NCBI RefSeq assembly: GCF_030815975.1
Contig: NZ_JAUSXL010000002.1
Span: forward strand, 4,204,501-4,268,500
DNA: 64,000 bases
Direction: 5' to 3'
From: Variovorax paradoxus
Lineage (GTDB): Bacteria; Pseudomonadota; Gammaproteobacteria; Burkholderiales; Burkholderiaceae_C
A program made the translations under genes and the position numbers. This document shows, piece after piece, positions 39,115-48,106 of the stretch (within the stretch, counting starts at the first letter, position 1; each line of letters begins with the position of its first letter). The notes under the pieces were generated by a model. The model searched no databases. It was not told the DNA's origin and was given only the letters and a program-made list of their open reading frames with translations.

Positions 39115-40371
39115 ATGCAGGTTCTGATCCTCGGCAGCGGTGTCATCGGCACCTCGGTGGCGTACTACCTGGCGCGCGCCGGCCACGATGTGACGGTGCT
39201 CGAGCGCCAGCCCGCTCCCGCGCTCGAAACGAGCTTCGGCAACGCGGGCGAGGTGTCGCCGGGCTACTCCGCGCCATGGGCCGGGCCCGGCGTGCCGCTC
39301 AAGGCCATCAAGTGGATGCTCATGCAGCACAGCCCGCTGGTGATCAAGCCCATGCTCGATCCGGCCATGTGGCGCTGGGGCCTGGCGATGCTGTGCAATT
39401 GCACGCAGGCGCGCTACGAGCTCAACAAGGGCCGGATGGTCCGGCTTGCCGAGTACAGCCGCGACTGCCTGAAGGCGCTGCGCGCCGACACCGGCATCCG
39501 GTATGACGAACGCGCGCTCGGCACCCTGCAGCTCTTTCGGACCCAGAAGCAGCTCGACGGCATTGCCAAGGACGTGGAAGTGCTCCAGGCCTCCGGCGTG
39601 CCCTACCAGGTGCTCGACCGCGAAGGCTGCGTGCAGTACGAGCCGGCGCTCGCGGCGGTCAAGAACAAGTTCGTCGGCGGGCTGCGCCTGCCGGGCGACG
39701 AGACCGGCGACTGCTTCAAGTTCACGCAGGCGCTGGCTGTGCTGGCCGAGGCGGCCGGTGCGAAGTTCCGCTTCGGCGTGGCCATTCAGGCCATCGAGCA
39801 CGGTGCCAGCGGCGTCATTGCCGTGAACACCGATGCCGGCCGCTTCACCGCAGACCGCTACGTGGCGGCGCTGGGCAGCTACACGCCCGCCATGGTCAAG
39901 CCGCTGGGCATCGACCTGCCGGTGTATCCGGTCAAGGGCTTCTCGATCACCGTGCCCATCTCCGATGCCAGTGGCGCGCCGGAATCCACCGTGATGGACG
40001 AGACCTTCAAGGTGGCTGTCACCCGGCTCGGCGACCGCATCCGCGTGGGCGGCACCGCGCAGCTCTCGGGCTTCGACCTGCGGCTCGATGCGAAGCGGCG
40101 CGACACGCTCGAGCACGTGGTGACCGACCTCTTTCCGAAGGGCGGCAATGTGGGCGACGCTTCCTTCTGGACCGGCCTGCGTCCCATGACGCCCGACGGC
40201 ACGCCGGTGATCGGCGCCACGCGGATTCCGAACCTGATGCTGAGCACCGGCCACGGCACGCTCGGCTGGACCATGGCGGCCGGCACGGGCCGCGTGATGG
40301 CCGACCTGATCGACGGCAGGAGCCCCGCCATCGACATGGAAGGGCTGACGGTGGCGCGCTACGGCGCGTGA
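39115..40371 (+). CDS. dadA: D-amino acid dehydrogenase (DadA)
   Basis: A 418-aa FAD enzyme of the DadA/DAO family. It oxidises D-amino acids, chiefly D-alanine, to the 2-keto acid and ammonia, passing electrons to the respiratory chain at the inner membrane. N-terminal FAD motif [18 protein letters not shown]; the [21 protein letters not shown] block is diagnostic of DadA; the C-terminal FAD contact is [16 protein letters not shown]. Length fits the family. It starts 57 bp after the ketopantoate reductase-like gene. Near alaS it suggests alanine metabolism, though the two need not share a promoter. Confidence 0.9.
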   Translation: MQVLILGSGVIGTSVAYYLARAGHDVTVLERQPAPALETSFGNAGEVSPGYSAPWAGPGVPLKAIKWMLMQHSPLVIKPMLDPAMWRWGLAMLCNCTQARYELNKGRMVRLAEYSRDCLKALRADTGIRYDERALGTLQLFRTQKQLDGIAKDVEVLQASGVPYQVLDREGCVQYEPALAAVKNKFVGGLRLPGDETGDCFKFTQALAVLAEAAGAKFRFGVAIQAIEHGASGVIAVNTDAGRFTADRYVAALGSYTPAMVKPLGIDLPVYPVKGFSITVPISDASGAPESTVMDETFKVAVTRLGDRIRVGGTAQLSGFDLRLDAKRRDTLEHVVTDLFPKGGNVGDASFWTGLRPMTPDGTPVIGATRIPNLMLSTGHGTLGWTMAAGTGRVMADLIDGRSPAIDMEGLTVARYGA

Positions 40372-40494
40372 GCCGGGCAGCGCGGCGCGACACGGGGCAG
40401 AGCCCCGGCCCAATCCGAAACCGTTTGAGAACCCTCCGCCAACAAGGCGGCGGGCTGGATCGCGCGTGGTCTGTTTTAAGGGTTTATACCTAGA

Positions 40495-40523
40495 TTGACG
40501 AAGCCATTCGTACTCGGTATTCT
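40495..40523 (+). promoter_or_regulatory. Sigma-70 promoter of the catabolic operon
   Basis: TTGACG, 17 bp, TATTCT: close to consensus at both hexamers with ideal spacing. Transcription should start near 40530, about 60 bp before the first start codon, so the palindrome at 40548-40567 lies in the early transcribed region. Confidence 0.7.
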
Positions 40524-40547
40524 TCGTCTCGTTCCATTAATAAATCA

Positions 40548-40567
40548 TTGTTTCATTAGTGAAACAA
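40548..40567. promoter_or_regulatory. 20-bp palindrome, probable IclR-type operator
   Basis: TTGTTTCA-TTAG-TGAAACAA, a perfect 8-bp inverted repeat with a 4-bp centre. Its half-site GTTTCA/TGAAAC resembles the sites of IclR-family repressors such as KdgR, in inverted order. It lies 20-40 bp after the predicted start point, where bound protein would block transcription. The IclR-family gene at 43905 is the obvious candidate to bind it. Confidence 0.65.
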
Positions 40568-40588
40568 GCAGATCATCCCCAGAACACC

Positions 40589-41572
40589 ATGCCATCCACA
40601 CGCCGCCAAGCCATTGCAGCCGCCGTCGCACTGGGCGCCGCCTGCGCCACCGGGCTCGCCCGGGCCGACAGCTATCCGAGCAAGCCGATCACGCTGGTTG
40701 TCGCCTATCCGGCCGGCGGCGACACCGACGCGCTGGCGCGGCTCTTTGCCGAGAAGCTGTCGGCGCGTGTGAACCAGCCCGTGGTGATCGACAACCGCCC
40801 CGGCGCCAGCGGCCTCATCGGCAGCGCCTATGTGTCGAAGGCGCCGCCCGACGGCTACACGCTGCTGCTCGCGCCCAGCACGTTCTCGATTGCGCAACTG
40901 GTGCTCAAGACGGGCGGCGCTTCGGGCTATGACGTGCTGAACGGCTTCACGCCCATCGTGCAGACCGGCAGCCTGCCGCTGTTCCTGGTGGCGAGCAGCG
41001 CCAGCGGCATGACGGGCGTGAAGGACCTGGTGGCCGCGGCCAAGGCCGGCAAGCCGCTGACCTATGCGAGCCCGGGCAGCGGCTCGCCGATGCACATCCT
41101 GGGCGAGATGTTCAACCGCGCCGCGGGCGTGAACCTGGGGCACGTGCCCTACAAGGGCGTGGCGCCCGCGGTCAACGACGTGCTGGGCGGCCACGTGCCG
41201 GCCACCTTCATCACGCTGGGCCCGGTGGCGCCGTACCTCGCCAACGGCAAGATGCTGCCGCTCGCGGTGGCATCGCGCGAACGCTCGGCTCTCGCGCCCA
41301 AGGTGCCGACGCTGCTGGAGCTCGGCTACAAGGACGTGGAAGTGACGGCCTGGAACGGGCTCTGGGGCCCGCGCAACCTGCCGTCCGAGATCGTGAAGAC
41401 GCTCAACGGCCACTTCAACGAGATCCTGAAGATGCCCGACATCGTCTCGCGCATGGCCGTTCTCGGCACCACGCCCGTGGGCGGCAGCGCCGACGCGCTG
41501 GGCAAGATCAACGCCGCGGACTTCGAGCGCTTCGGCAAGGTCATCAAGGAGCTCGGCATCCAGGCCGACTGA
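40589..41572 (+). CDS. Bug/TctC-family periplasmic substrate-binding protein
   Basis: A 327-aa protein with a signal peptide (RRQAIAAAVALGAACATGLARA, twin-arginine-like start) and the Bug-family fold: SKPITLVVAYPAGGDTDALAR, VVIDNRPGASGLIGSAYV, PDGYTLLL and HVPYKGVAPAVNDVLGG. Bug proteins bind small carboxylic acids in the periplasm; many are orphan binders without adjacent transporter genes, as here. ATG 40589 starts the signal peptide; a GTG ten codons earlier is less likely. First gene of the catabolic operon. Confidence 0.92.
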   Translation: MPSTRRQAIAAAVALGAACATGLARADSYPSKPITLVVAYPAGGDTDALARLFAEKLSARVNQPVVIDNRPGASGLIGSAYVSKAPPDGYTLLLAPSTFSIAQLVLKTGGASGYDVLNGFTPIVQTGSLPLFLVASSASGMTGVKDLVAAAKAGKPLTYASPGSGSPMHILGEMFNRAAGVNLGHVPYKGVAPAVNDVLGGHVPATFITLGPVAPYLANGKMLPLAVASRERSALAPKVPTLLELGYKDVEVTAWNGLWGPRNLPSEIVKTLNGHFNEILKMPDIVSRMAVLGTTPVGGSADALGKINAADFERFGKVIKELGIQAD

Positions 41573-41578
41573 AAAAGC

Positions 41579-42394
41579 ATGACCGAACTCATGGCCGTTC
41601 CCGATCCATCGAGCCTGCAGGCCCTGCTGGCCGAACTGCCCGCCAACCTGCTGGCAGGCCGCCGCATCCTCGTGACCGGCGGCGCGCGCGGGCTTGGGCT
41701 TGCCTTTGCGCAGTGCATCGCGGCGGCCGGTGCGCAGGTGGTGCTGGCCGACATCCTCGGCGAACTGGCCGAGAGCGAAGCCAAGGCGCTGCGAGATGCC
41801 GGCCACCAGGCGCATGCGCTGGCCGTCGACCTGTCGGACCCGGCCTCGATCGAAGCCTGCGCGGCAGAGGCGGTTCGCCTGCTTGGCGGGCTCGACGGCC
41901 TCGTCAACAACGCAGCCATCACCAACTCGGGCGGACGCGATGCGCACCAGCTCGAGATCGACACCTGGGACCGCGTGATGAACGTCAACGTGCGCGGCAC
42001 CTGGCTCATGGGCCGGGCCTGCCGGCCCGCGCTCGCGGCCAGCGGGCGCGGCGCGGTGGTCAACCTCGCGTCCGACACCGCGCTGTGGGGCGCGCCCAAC
42101 CTGTTGGCCTATGCGTCGAGCAAGGGCGCCGTCATTTCCATGACCCGCTCGCTGGCGCGCGAGTGGGGCGGCGACAACATCACCGTCAACGCCGTGGCGC
42201 CCGGCCTCACGCTGGTGGAAGCCACCGAATACGTGCCGATGGCGCGCCACCAGAAGTACCTTGAAGGCCGCGCCATTCCGCGCGAGCAGCAGGCCGCCGA
42301 CGTCTGCGGCGCCACGCTGTACCTGCTTTCCGGCCTCGCACGCTTCGTGACGGGCCAGCTGCTGGCCGTCAATGGTGGCTTTGCGATGCACTGA
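41579..42394 (+). CDS. SDR-family oxidoreductase
   Basis: A 271-aa classical short-chain dehydrogenase: cofactor motif VTGGARGLGLAFA, LVNNAAITNSGG, catalytic Ser in VNLASDTALWG, and YASSKGAVISM with the Tyr-x3-Lys pair intact. It should oxidise an alcohol or dihydrodiol, or reduce a ketone, with NAD(P). It starts 6 bp after the binding-protein gene. In an operon with a Rieske oxygenase it could act as a diol or hydroxyacyl dehydrogenase, but the substrate is unknown. Confidence 0.9.
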   Translation: MTELMAVPDPSSLQALLAELPANLLAGRRILVTGGARGLGLAFAQCIAAAGAQVVLADILGELAESEAKALRDAGHQAHALAVDLSDPASIEACAAEAVRLLGGLDGLVNNAAITNSGGRDAHQLEIDTWDRVMNVNVRGTWLMGRACRPALAASGRGAVVNLASDTALWGAPNLLAYASSKGAVISMTRSLAREWGGDNITVNAVAPGLTLVEATEYVPMARHQKYLEGRAIPREQQAADVCGATLYLLSGLARFVTGQLLAVNGGFAMH

Positions 42395-42427
42395 CTCAAA
42401 TTTTTTCCGACGAATGGAGTGAACCCG

Positions 42428-42976
42428 ATGAGCGATTTGTCCGAACAGCAGAAGATCACCGATACCGCCGGCAACACGCTGGCGCAGCCCGAAGGCAGCA
42501 GCCTGGCCGAGTGGATGAACACCCGCATTGCGCGCTACGAAACCCGCAAGTACGACTGGGACGCGCTGAAGTTTCAGGCCGACCTCGATCCCAAGTTCCG
42601 CCGCGCGCAGATGCGCTACGTGGGCACCGGCGGCACCGGTGTTGCGAAGGACGTCAACACCGTGCCGGCCGAGCACTTCACCTTCTCCACCATGGTGATT
42701 CCGGCCGGCCATGAAGGCCCGCCGCACCTGCACACCGACGTGGAGGAAGTGTTTTTCCTGATCCGCGGCAAGCTCAAGGTGGTGATCGAGAAGGACGGCG
42801 AGCGCTTCGAGACCATCATGACCGACCGCGACCTGATCTCGGTGCCGCCCGGCGTGTACCGCGAAGAGATCAACATCGGCGACGAAGACGCGCTGATGTG
42901 CGTGATGCTGGGCGCGAAGAAGCCCGTGACGCCGACCTACCCGGCCGACCATCCGCTGGCCAGCATCAAGCGCTGA
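42428..42976 (+). CDS. Cupin-domain protein
   Basis: A 182-aa protein with a single cupin_2 barrel. The metal-binding block is GPPHLHTDVEEVFFLIRGKL (two His and a Glu), and the second motif lies near DLISVPPGVYREEI. It might be a metal-dependent dioxygenase or isomerase, or a ligand sensor, in the catabolic pathway. ATG 42428 with GGAG upstream is preferred to the GTG at 42419. It lies 33 bp after the SDR gene and 10 bp before the hydrolase gene. Confidence 0.85.
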   Translation: MSDLSEQQKITDTAGNTLAQPEGSSLAEWMNTRIARYETRKYDWDALKFQADLDPKFRRAQMRYVGTGGTGVAKDVNTVPAEHFTFSTMVIPAGHEGPPHLHTDVEEVFFLIRGKLKVVIEKDGERFETIMTDRDLISVPPGVYREEINIGDEDALMCVMLGAKKPVTPTYPADHPLASIKR

Positions 42977-42986
42977 AGAAGCCGCC

Positions 42987-43862
42987 ATGAACGACGCCAT
43001 CGCCACCGACGCGCCGAACTCCTTGCCCGCTTCCGAGCTGGCGCTGCTGGAGGCCCGCTTTCCGGCGCGCGCCGTGCCGGTGGGCGGCGCGGCCGTGGTG
43101 TCGGTGCGCGAACGCGGCGCGGGCCCGGCCATCGTCTGCCTGCACGGCATCGGCTCGGGTGCGGCCTCGTGGCTCAACGTCGCTTTGCTGCTGGCGCCGC
43201 AGGCCCGCGTGATCGCGTGGGATGCGCCGGGCTACGGCGCGTCGACGCCGCTCGCGGCCGCGCAGCCTTCCGCGGCAGACTATGCGCAGCGGCTGCACGG
43301 CCTGCTCGATGCGCTCGACATTCAGTCCTGCGTGCTGGTCGGCCACTCGCTCGGTGGGCTCACTGCCGGGTCTGCAGCGCGCAAGGATTCGGCCCTGGCT
43401 TCGCGCATCCACCGCCTGGTGCTGATCAGCCCGGCCGCCGGCTATGGCGCACCGCATCGCGAGGAAGCCCGCCGCAAGGTGCGCGCCGAGCGGCTCGCCA
43501 CGCTCGACCAGCTCGGTATCGCCGGCATGGCCGCGAAGCGCGCGCAACGCCTCGTGTCCGAGAGCGCCAGCGAACTCGCGCGCCAGTGGGTACGGTGGAA
43601 TATGGCGCAGCTGAACGAGGGCGGCTACCGCCAGGCCGTCGAGCTGCTGTGCAGCGCCGACCTGCTGGCCGACCTGCCGCCCGCCATGCCGGTGCGCGTG
43701 GCCTGCGGCGCGCTCGACGCCGTCACCACGCCCGAGGCCTGCGCCGAAGTCGCGCGCCGGTGCGGCGTGCCGCTCGAGCCGATTGCCGAGGCCGGACACG
43801 CGAGCTACGTGGAGCAGCCCCAAGCCGTTGCCGCGCTGCTGCGCCAAGTGCTGGCCGCCTGA
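42987..43862 (+). CDS. Alpha/beta hydrolase (MhpC-like)
   Basis: A 291-aa hydrolase with an intact catalytic triad: oxyanion segment IVCLHGIGSGAASW, nucleophile elbow VLVGHSLGGLTAG, Asp in ACGALDAVTTPE and His in EAGHASYVEQP. The fold and motifs fit C-C or ester hydrolases of aromatic ring-cleavage pathways (MhpC, BphD type). With a VOC-type ring-cleavage candidate in the same operon, hydrolysis of a ring-fission product is likely but not proven. Confidence 0.87.
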   Translation: MNDAIATDAPNSLPASELALLEARFPARAVPVGGAAVVSVRERGAGPAIVCLHGIGSGAASWLNVALLLAPQARVIAWDAPGYGASTPLAAAQPSAADYAQRLHGLLDALDIQSCVLVGHSLGGLTAGSAARKDSALASRIHRLVLISPAAGYGAPHREEARRKVRAERLATLDQLGIAGMAAKRAQRLVSESASELARQWVRWNMAQLNEGGYRQAVELLCSADLLADLPPAMPVRVACGALDAVTTPEACAEVARRCGVPLEPIAEAGHASYVEQPQAVAALLRQVLAA

Positions 43863-43904
43863 CAGAAGAAGATGCGACAAGACAACCAACGGGAAGAACG
43901 AACC

Positions 43905-44741
43905 ATGGCCACCAACGACAACGAGACAATGGAAGAGGGCGGCGAGCGCTACAACGTGCCGGCGCTCGAACGCGGCCTGCGCGTGCTGTGCGAGTTCAGC
44001 CGGGAGAGCCGCACGCTCTCTGCGCCTGAGCTCGCGCGCCGCCTCGACCTGCCGCGCTCGACCGTGTTCCGGCTTCTCACCACGCTGGAGAACATGGGCT
44101 TTCTCGAGCGCGCCGAGGGCGGGCGCGACTACCGCCTGGGCCTGGCCGTGCTGCGCCTGGGCTTCGAATACCTGGCCTCGCTCGAGCTCACCCAGCTGGG
44201 CACGCCGCTGCTCAATCGCCTGTGCGACGAACTGCGCACGCCCTGCAACCTGGTGGTGCGCGACGGCCGCTCCATCGTCTACGTGGCCAAGGTGGCGCCG
44301 CCCACGCCCTTCGCAAGCTCGGTCACCGTGGGCACGCGCCTGCCGGCCCATGCCACGGTGCTCGGCCGCGTGCTGCTCGAAGACCTCACGCTGCCGCAGC
44401 TGCGCGCGCTCTACCCGGAAGACAAGCTCGAGACCTTCTCGCCGAGCACGCCCAAGACCGTGAGCGAGCTGTTCGACATGGTGCAGGCCGACCGCACGCG
44501 CGGCTATGTGCTGGGCGAGGGCTTCTTCGAATCGAACATCTCCAGCATCGCGGCGCCGGTGCGCGACCACAGCGGCCACATCGTGGCGGCCCTGGGCGCC
44601 ACCATCACCTCGGGCCACATCGAGGAGAACCGCATGGACGAGATGGTGCAGCGCGTGCGCGGCACCGCCGAAGAGATTTCGGGCCTCTTGAACTACTCGC
44701 CTGCCCGCGCGCAAAAGGTGGTGCCGCTTCGCAGCGCATGA
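43905..44741 (+). CDS. IclR-family transcriptional regulator
   Basis: A 278-aa regulator with the N-terminal winged HTH (YNVPALERGLRVLCEFSRES, LSAPELARRLDLPRSTVFRLL) and the C-terminal effector domain (GTRLPAHATVLGRVLLEDL, RTRGYVLGEGFFESNISSIAAPVRD). It should sense a pathway compound and control the operon that contains it, probably through the palindrome at 40548-40567. The ATG at 43872 is an alternative start; 43905 is preferred because GGAAG stands at good distance. Its stop overlaps the next ATG. Confidence 0.92.
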   Translation: MATNDNETMEEGGERYNVPALERGLRVLCEFSRESRTLSAPELARRLDLPRSTVFRLLTTLENMGFLERAEGGRDYRLGLAVLRLGFEYLASLELTQLGTPLLNRLCDELRTPCNLVVRDGRSIVYVAKVAPPTPFASSVTVGTRLPAHATVLGRVLLEDLTLPQLRALYPEDKLETFSPSTPKTVSELFDMVQADRTRGYVLGEGFFESNISSIAAPVRDHSGHIVAALGATITSGHIEENRMDEMVQRVRGTAEEISGLLNYSPARAQKVVPLRSA

Positions 44742-45586
44742 ACCACGCCATGACACAGCCGTCTTCTTCTTCCTTCTTTGCCGCCGACGCACTGGCGGGC
44801 CGCGTGGCCGTGGTCACGGGAGGCTCCTCGGGCATCGGCCTGGCCACGGTCGAGCTGCTGCTCGAATGCGGCGCCGCGGTGGCGCTGTGCGGCCGCAATG
44901 CCGGCCGGCTCGAAAGCGCGGTGTCCGGCCTGCGCGCAAGGCATCCCGACGCGCGGCTCTTCGCGCAGCCCTGCGACGTGCTCGATGGGGCTTCGGTGCG
45001 CGCCTTCGCCGCCGCCGCCGAGGCCGCGCTCGGCCCGGCCTCGATGCTGGTCAACAACGCAGGGCAGGGGCGCGTCTCGACCTTTGCCGACACCGACGAC
45101 GCAGCCTGGACCGAAGAGCTCAACCTGAAGTTCTTCTCGGTCATCAACCCCACGCGCGCCTTCCTGCCGCAGCTCGCGGCGCAGCGCGCCGCGCTCGGCG
45201 ATGCCGCCATCGTCTGCGCCAACTCGCTGCTGGCGCGCCAGCCCGAGCCGCACATGGTCGCCACCTCGGCCGCGCGCGCCGGGCTGCTGAACCTCGTGCG
45301 CTCGATGGCCACCGAGTTCGCGCCGCAGGGCGTGCGCGTGAACGGCATCCTGATCGGCCTGGTCGAGTCGGGCCAATGGCGCCGCCGCTTCGAGGCGCGC
45401 GAAGACAAGTCGCAGGACTGGGCCGCATGGAGCGGCCAGCTCGCGCAGGACAAGCACATTCCGCTGGGCCGCCTGGGGCTTCCGACCGAAGCCGCGCGCG
45501 CGATCCTTTTTCTTGCTTCGCCCCTCGCGTCCTACACGACGGGCAGCCACATCGATATCTCTGGAGGCCTTTCGCGCCATGCATAA
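44738..45586 (+). CDS. SDR-family protein with substituted catalytic residues
   Basis: A 282-aa short-chain dehydrogenase-fold protein. The cofactor motif VTGGSSGIGLATVELLL and LVNNAGQG are normal, and a Ser follows in VCANSLLAR. The Tyr-x3-Lys site, however, reads MVATSAARAGLLNLV: aligned on the AGLLNL helix, Tyr is replaced by Thr and Lys by Arg. Either it uses an unusual mechanism or it is not a redox enzyme. The C-terminus (PTEAARAILFLASPLASYTTG) is typical. It overlaps the IclR gene by four bases and the next gene by eight. Confidence 0.85.
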   Translation: MNHAMTQPSSSSFFAADALAGRVAVVTGGSSGIGLATVELLLECGAAVALCGRNAGRLESAVSGLRARHPDARLFAQPCDVLDGASVRAFAAAAEAALGPASMLVNNAGQGRVSTFADTDDAAWTEELNLKFFSVINPTRAFLPQLAAQRAALGDAAIVCANSLLARQPEPHMVATSAARAGLLNLVRSMATEFAPQGVRVNGILIGLVESGQWRRRFEAREDKSQDWAAWSGQLAQDKHIPLGRLGLPTEAARAILFLASPLASYTTGSHIDISGGLSRHA

Positions 45587-47297
45587 CCCCACGAACAACA
45601 ACACGGTCACCGTTGGCGCAGTCGTCGCTGCCTTTCTCGAACAGTGCGGCGTCAAGGCGGCCTTCGGCGTGATCTCGATCCACAACATGCCGATCCTCGA
45701 TGCCTTCGCGCAGCGCGGCGCGATCCGTTTCGTGCCCGCACGCGGCGAGGCCGGAGCCGGCAACATGGCCGACGCCTATGCGCGTTCGACGGCGAGCCTC
45801 GGCGTGTGCCTCACGAGCACGGGCCCTGCGGCCGGCAACATCGCGGGCAGCATGGTCGAGGCGCTGACGGCCGGTGCGCCGCTGTTGCACATCACGGGGC
45901 AGATCGAGACGCCGTACCTCGACAAGGGCATGTCGTATATCCATGAAGCGCCCGACCAGCTCACCATGCTCAAGGCGGTGTCGAAGGCGGCCCTGCGGGT
46001 GCGCAGCGTCGAGACGGTGCTCGGCACGCTCAAGCGCGCGGTGCAGCTCGCGCTGACGGCGCCGACCGGCCCGGTCAGCGTGGAGATTCCGATCGACATC
46101 CAGTCGGCGCTCACGACCATGCCGGCCGACCTGTCGCCGCTGCCGATCGAGCGGCCCGTGCCCTCGGCCGCTTCGCTCGATGCACTGGCTGCACGGCTGG
46201 CAGCAGCCAAGCGCCCGATGCTGTGGATCGGCGGCGGCGCGCGCCATGCGGGTGCCGCGATCCGGCGCCTGCAGAAGCTCGGCTTCGGCGTGGTCACGAC
46301 CACGCAGGGCCGCGGCACGGTGCCCGAAGACGATGCGGGTTCGCTCGGCTCCTACAACATCCACAAGCCGGTCGAGGCGCTGTACCAGCGCTGCGACGCG
46401 ATGCTGGTCGTCGGCTCGCGCCTGCGCGGCAACGAAACGCTCAAGTACGAGCTGAAGCTGCCGCGCCCGCTGCTGCGCATCGATGCCGATGCAGCCGCCG
46501 AAGGCCGCGGCTATGTCACCGACCTGTTCGTCTGCGGCGATGCCGCGCTGGCCCTCGAAGGTTTGGCCGACCGCCTCGAAGCCGCGAAGTACCTGGCCGA
46601 CCCAGCGCTGCTCACCGAGCTGCGCACCGCGCACGCGCAGGCCGTGGCCTCGCTGACCGATGGCCTCGGCCCCTACGCCGCGCTCGTGAAGGAACTGCAG
46701 GCGGCAGCCGGCCGCAGCTTCAACTGGGTGCGCGACGTCACGGTGTCGAACAGCACCTGGGGCAACCGCGAGCTGCGCATTTTCGAACCGAGCGCGGGCG
46801 TGCATGCCACCGGCGGCGGCATCGGGCAGGGCATGCCGATGGCCATCGGCGCGGCCATCGGTGCGGCCGAGACGGGCTCGGGCCGCAAGACCTTCTGCCT
46901 GGCCGGCGACGGCGGCTTCATCCTGAACCTCGGCGAACTCGCGACCGCGGTGCAGGAGCAAGCCGACATGGTGATCGTGCTCATGAACGACAAGGGCTAC
47001 GGCGTCATCAAGAACATCCAGGATGCGCAGTACGGCGGCCGCCGCTGCTATGCCGATCTGCACACGCCCGACTACGCGATGCTGTGCGCGTCGCTGGCCC
47101 TGCCGCATGCGCGCGTGCAGCGCATGGACGAGCTGAAGGCGAGGCTCGGCGAGGCGTTGGCGAAGAAGGGCCCGTTCCTGCTGGAGATCGACATGCTGTC
47201 GATCGGCGAGTTCAAGAGTGCCTTCGCCGGCCCGCCGACCAATACCGTGACGCAGATCCCGGCGCTCGGCAAGGCCGCGGCGGCGTCGGTGGAGTGA
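45579..47297 (+). CDS. Thiamine-diphosphate-dependent enzyme (acetolactate synthase/decarboxylase-like)
   Basis: A 572-aa enzyme of the ThDP family with three domains. N-terminal PYR domain with the conserved activating Glu (VPARGEAGAGNMADAYAR), a central domain (MLWIGGGARHAGAAIRRL), and a C-terminal PP domain with LAGDGGFILNLGELATA and the Mg-binding Asn in VLMNDKGYG. It could decarboxylate or ligate a 2-keto acid, as benzoylformate decarboxylase or acetolactate synthase do. ATG 45579 lies within the end of the SDR gene, with GGAGG before it. The substrate is not predictable, but a keto acid from ring cleavage is plausible. Confidence 0.87.
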   Translation: MHNPTNNNTVTVGAVVAAFLEQCGVKAAFGVISIHNMPILDAFAQRGAIRFVPARGEAGAGNMADAYARSTASLGVCLTSTGPAAGNIAGSMVEALTAGAPLLHITGQIETPYLDKGMSYIHEAPDQLTMLKAVSKAALRVRSVETVLGTLKRAVQLALTAPTGPVSVEIPIDIQSALTTMPADLSPLPIERPVPSAASLDALAARLAAAKRPMLWIGGGARHAGAAIRRLQKLGFGVVTTTQGRGTVPEDDAGSLGSYNIHKPVEALYQRCDAMLVVGSRLRGNETLKYELKLPRPLLRIDADAAAEGRGYVTDLFVCGDAALALEGLADRLEAAKYLADPALLTELRTAHAQAVASLTDGLGPYAALVKELQAAAGRSFNWVRDVTVSNSTWGNRELRIFEPSAGVHATGGGIGQGMPMAIGAAIGAAETGSGRKTFCLAGDGGFILNLGELATAVQEQADMVIVLMNDKGYGVIKNIQDAQYGGRRCYADLHTPDYAMLCASLALPHARVQRMDELKARLGEALAKKGPFLLEIDMLSIGEFKSAFAGPPTNTVTQIPALGKAAAASVE

Positions 47298-47302
47298 CGG
47301 GC

Positions 47303-48097
47303 ATGACCGCGCTGCGCGTTGCACTCATCGGCTGCGGTGCCATCGGCACCTCGGTGCTCGAACTGCTCAAGGGCGACACGGCCCTGGCGGTGGCGGCCAT
47401 CGTCGTGCCTGAAGAAGGCGTGGCTGCCGCGCAGAAGCTGGTGCCCGGCGTGCCGGTTTCGAGCAGCGTGCCGGCAATGGGCATCGACCTCGTGGTCGAG
47501 ACGGCCGGCCATGCGGCCATCGAGGAGCATGTGCTGCCGGCGCTCGCACGCGGCACGCCGTGCATCGTCGCCTCGGTGGGCGCGCTGTCGGCCGCGGGCC
47601 TCGCTGAAAGGCTCGAAGCCGCCGCCATTGCCGGCCGCACGCAGGTGCAATTGATCGCAGGCGCCATCGGCGCCATCGACGCGCTGTCGGCCGCGCGCAT
47701 CGGCGGGCTCGACAGCGTGCGCTACACGGGCCGCAAGCCCCCGCGAGCCTGGAAGGGCACGCCGGCCGAGCAGGGTCGCAATCTCGACGCGTTGACCCAG
47801 GAAACAGTGATCTTCGAAGGCAGCGCACGCGAGGCGGCGCAGCTCTATCCCAAGAACGCCAACGTTGCGGCCACCGTGTCGCTCGCGGGGCTGGGCCTCG
47901 ACAGGACGCTCGTGCGGCTCATTGCCGATCCGGCCATCGCAGACAACGTGCACACAGTCGAAGCCGAAGGCGCCTTCGGCAGCTTCGAGTTGACCATGCG
48001 CAACAAGCCGCTCGCGGCCAACCCCAAGACCTCCGCACTCACCGTCTACAGCGCCGTGCGCGCCTTGCGCAACCGGGCCGCGGCGCTCGCCATCTGA
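47303..48097 (+). CDS. L-aspartate dehydrogenase-like oxidoreductase
   Basis: A 264-aa NAD(P) enzyme: VALIGCGAIGTSVLELL at the N-terminus, LIAGAIGAIDALSAARIGG, and the family signature LYPKNANVAATVSLAGLG followed by TVEAEGAFGSFEL and NPKTSALTVYS. This is the AspDH (NadX) family. Known members interconvert aspartate and oxaloacetate or iminoaspartate. In a catabolic operon with an aldehyde dehydrogenase it may act on another amine or imine, so the substrate is left open. It starts 5 bp after the ThDP enzyme gene. Confidence 0.85.
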   Translation: MTALRVALIGCGAIGTSVLELLKGDTALAVAAIVVPEEGVAAAQKLVPGVPVSSSVPAMGIDLVVETAGHAAIEEHVLPALARGTPCIVASVGALSAAGLAERLEAAAIAGRTQVQLIAGAIGAIDALSAARIGGLDSVRYTGRKPPRAWKGTPAEQGRNLDALTQETVIFEGSAREAAQLYPKNANVAATVSLAGLGLDRTLVRLIADPAIADNVHTVEAEGAFGSFELTMRNKPLAANPKTSALTVYSAVRALRNRAAALAI

Positions 48098-48106
48098 GCC
48101 ATTTCC

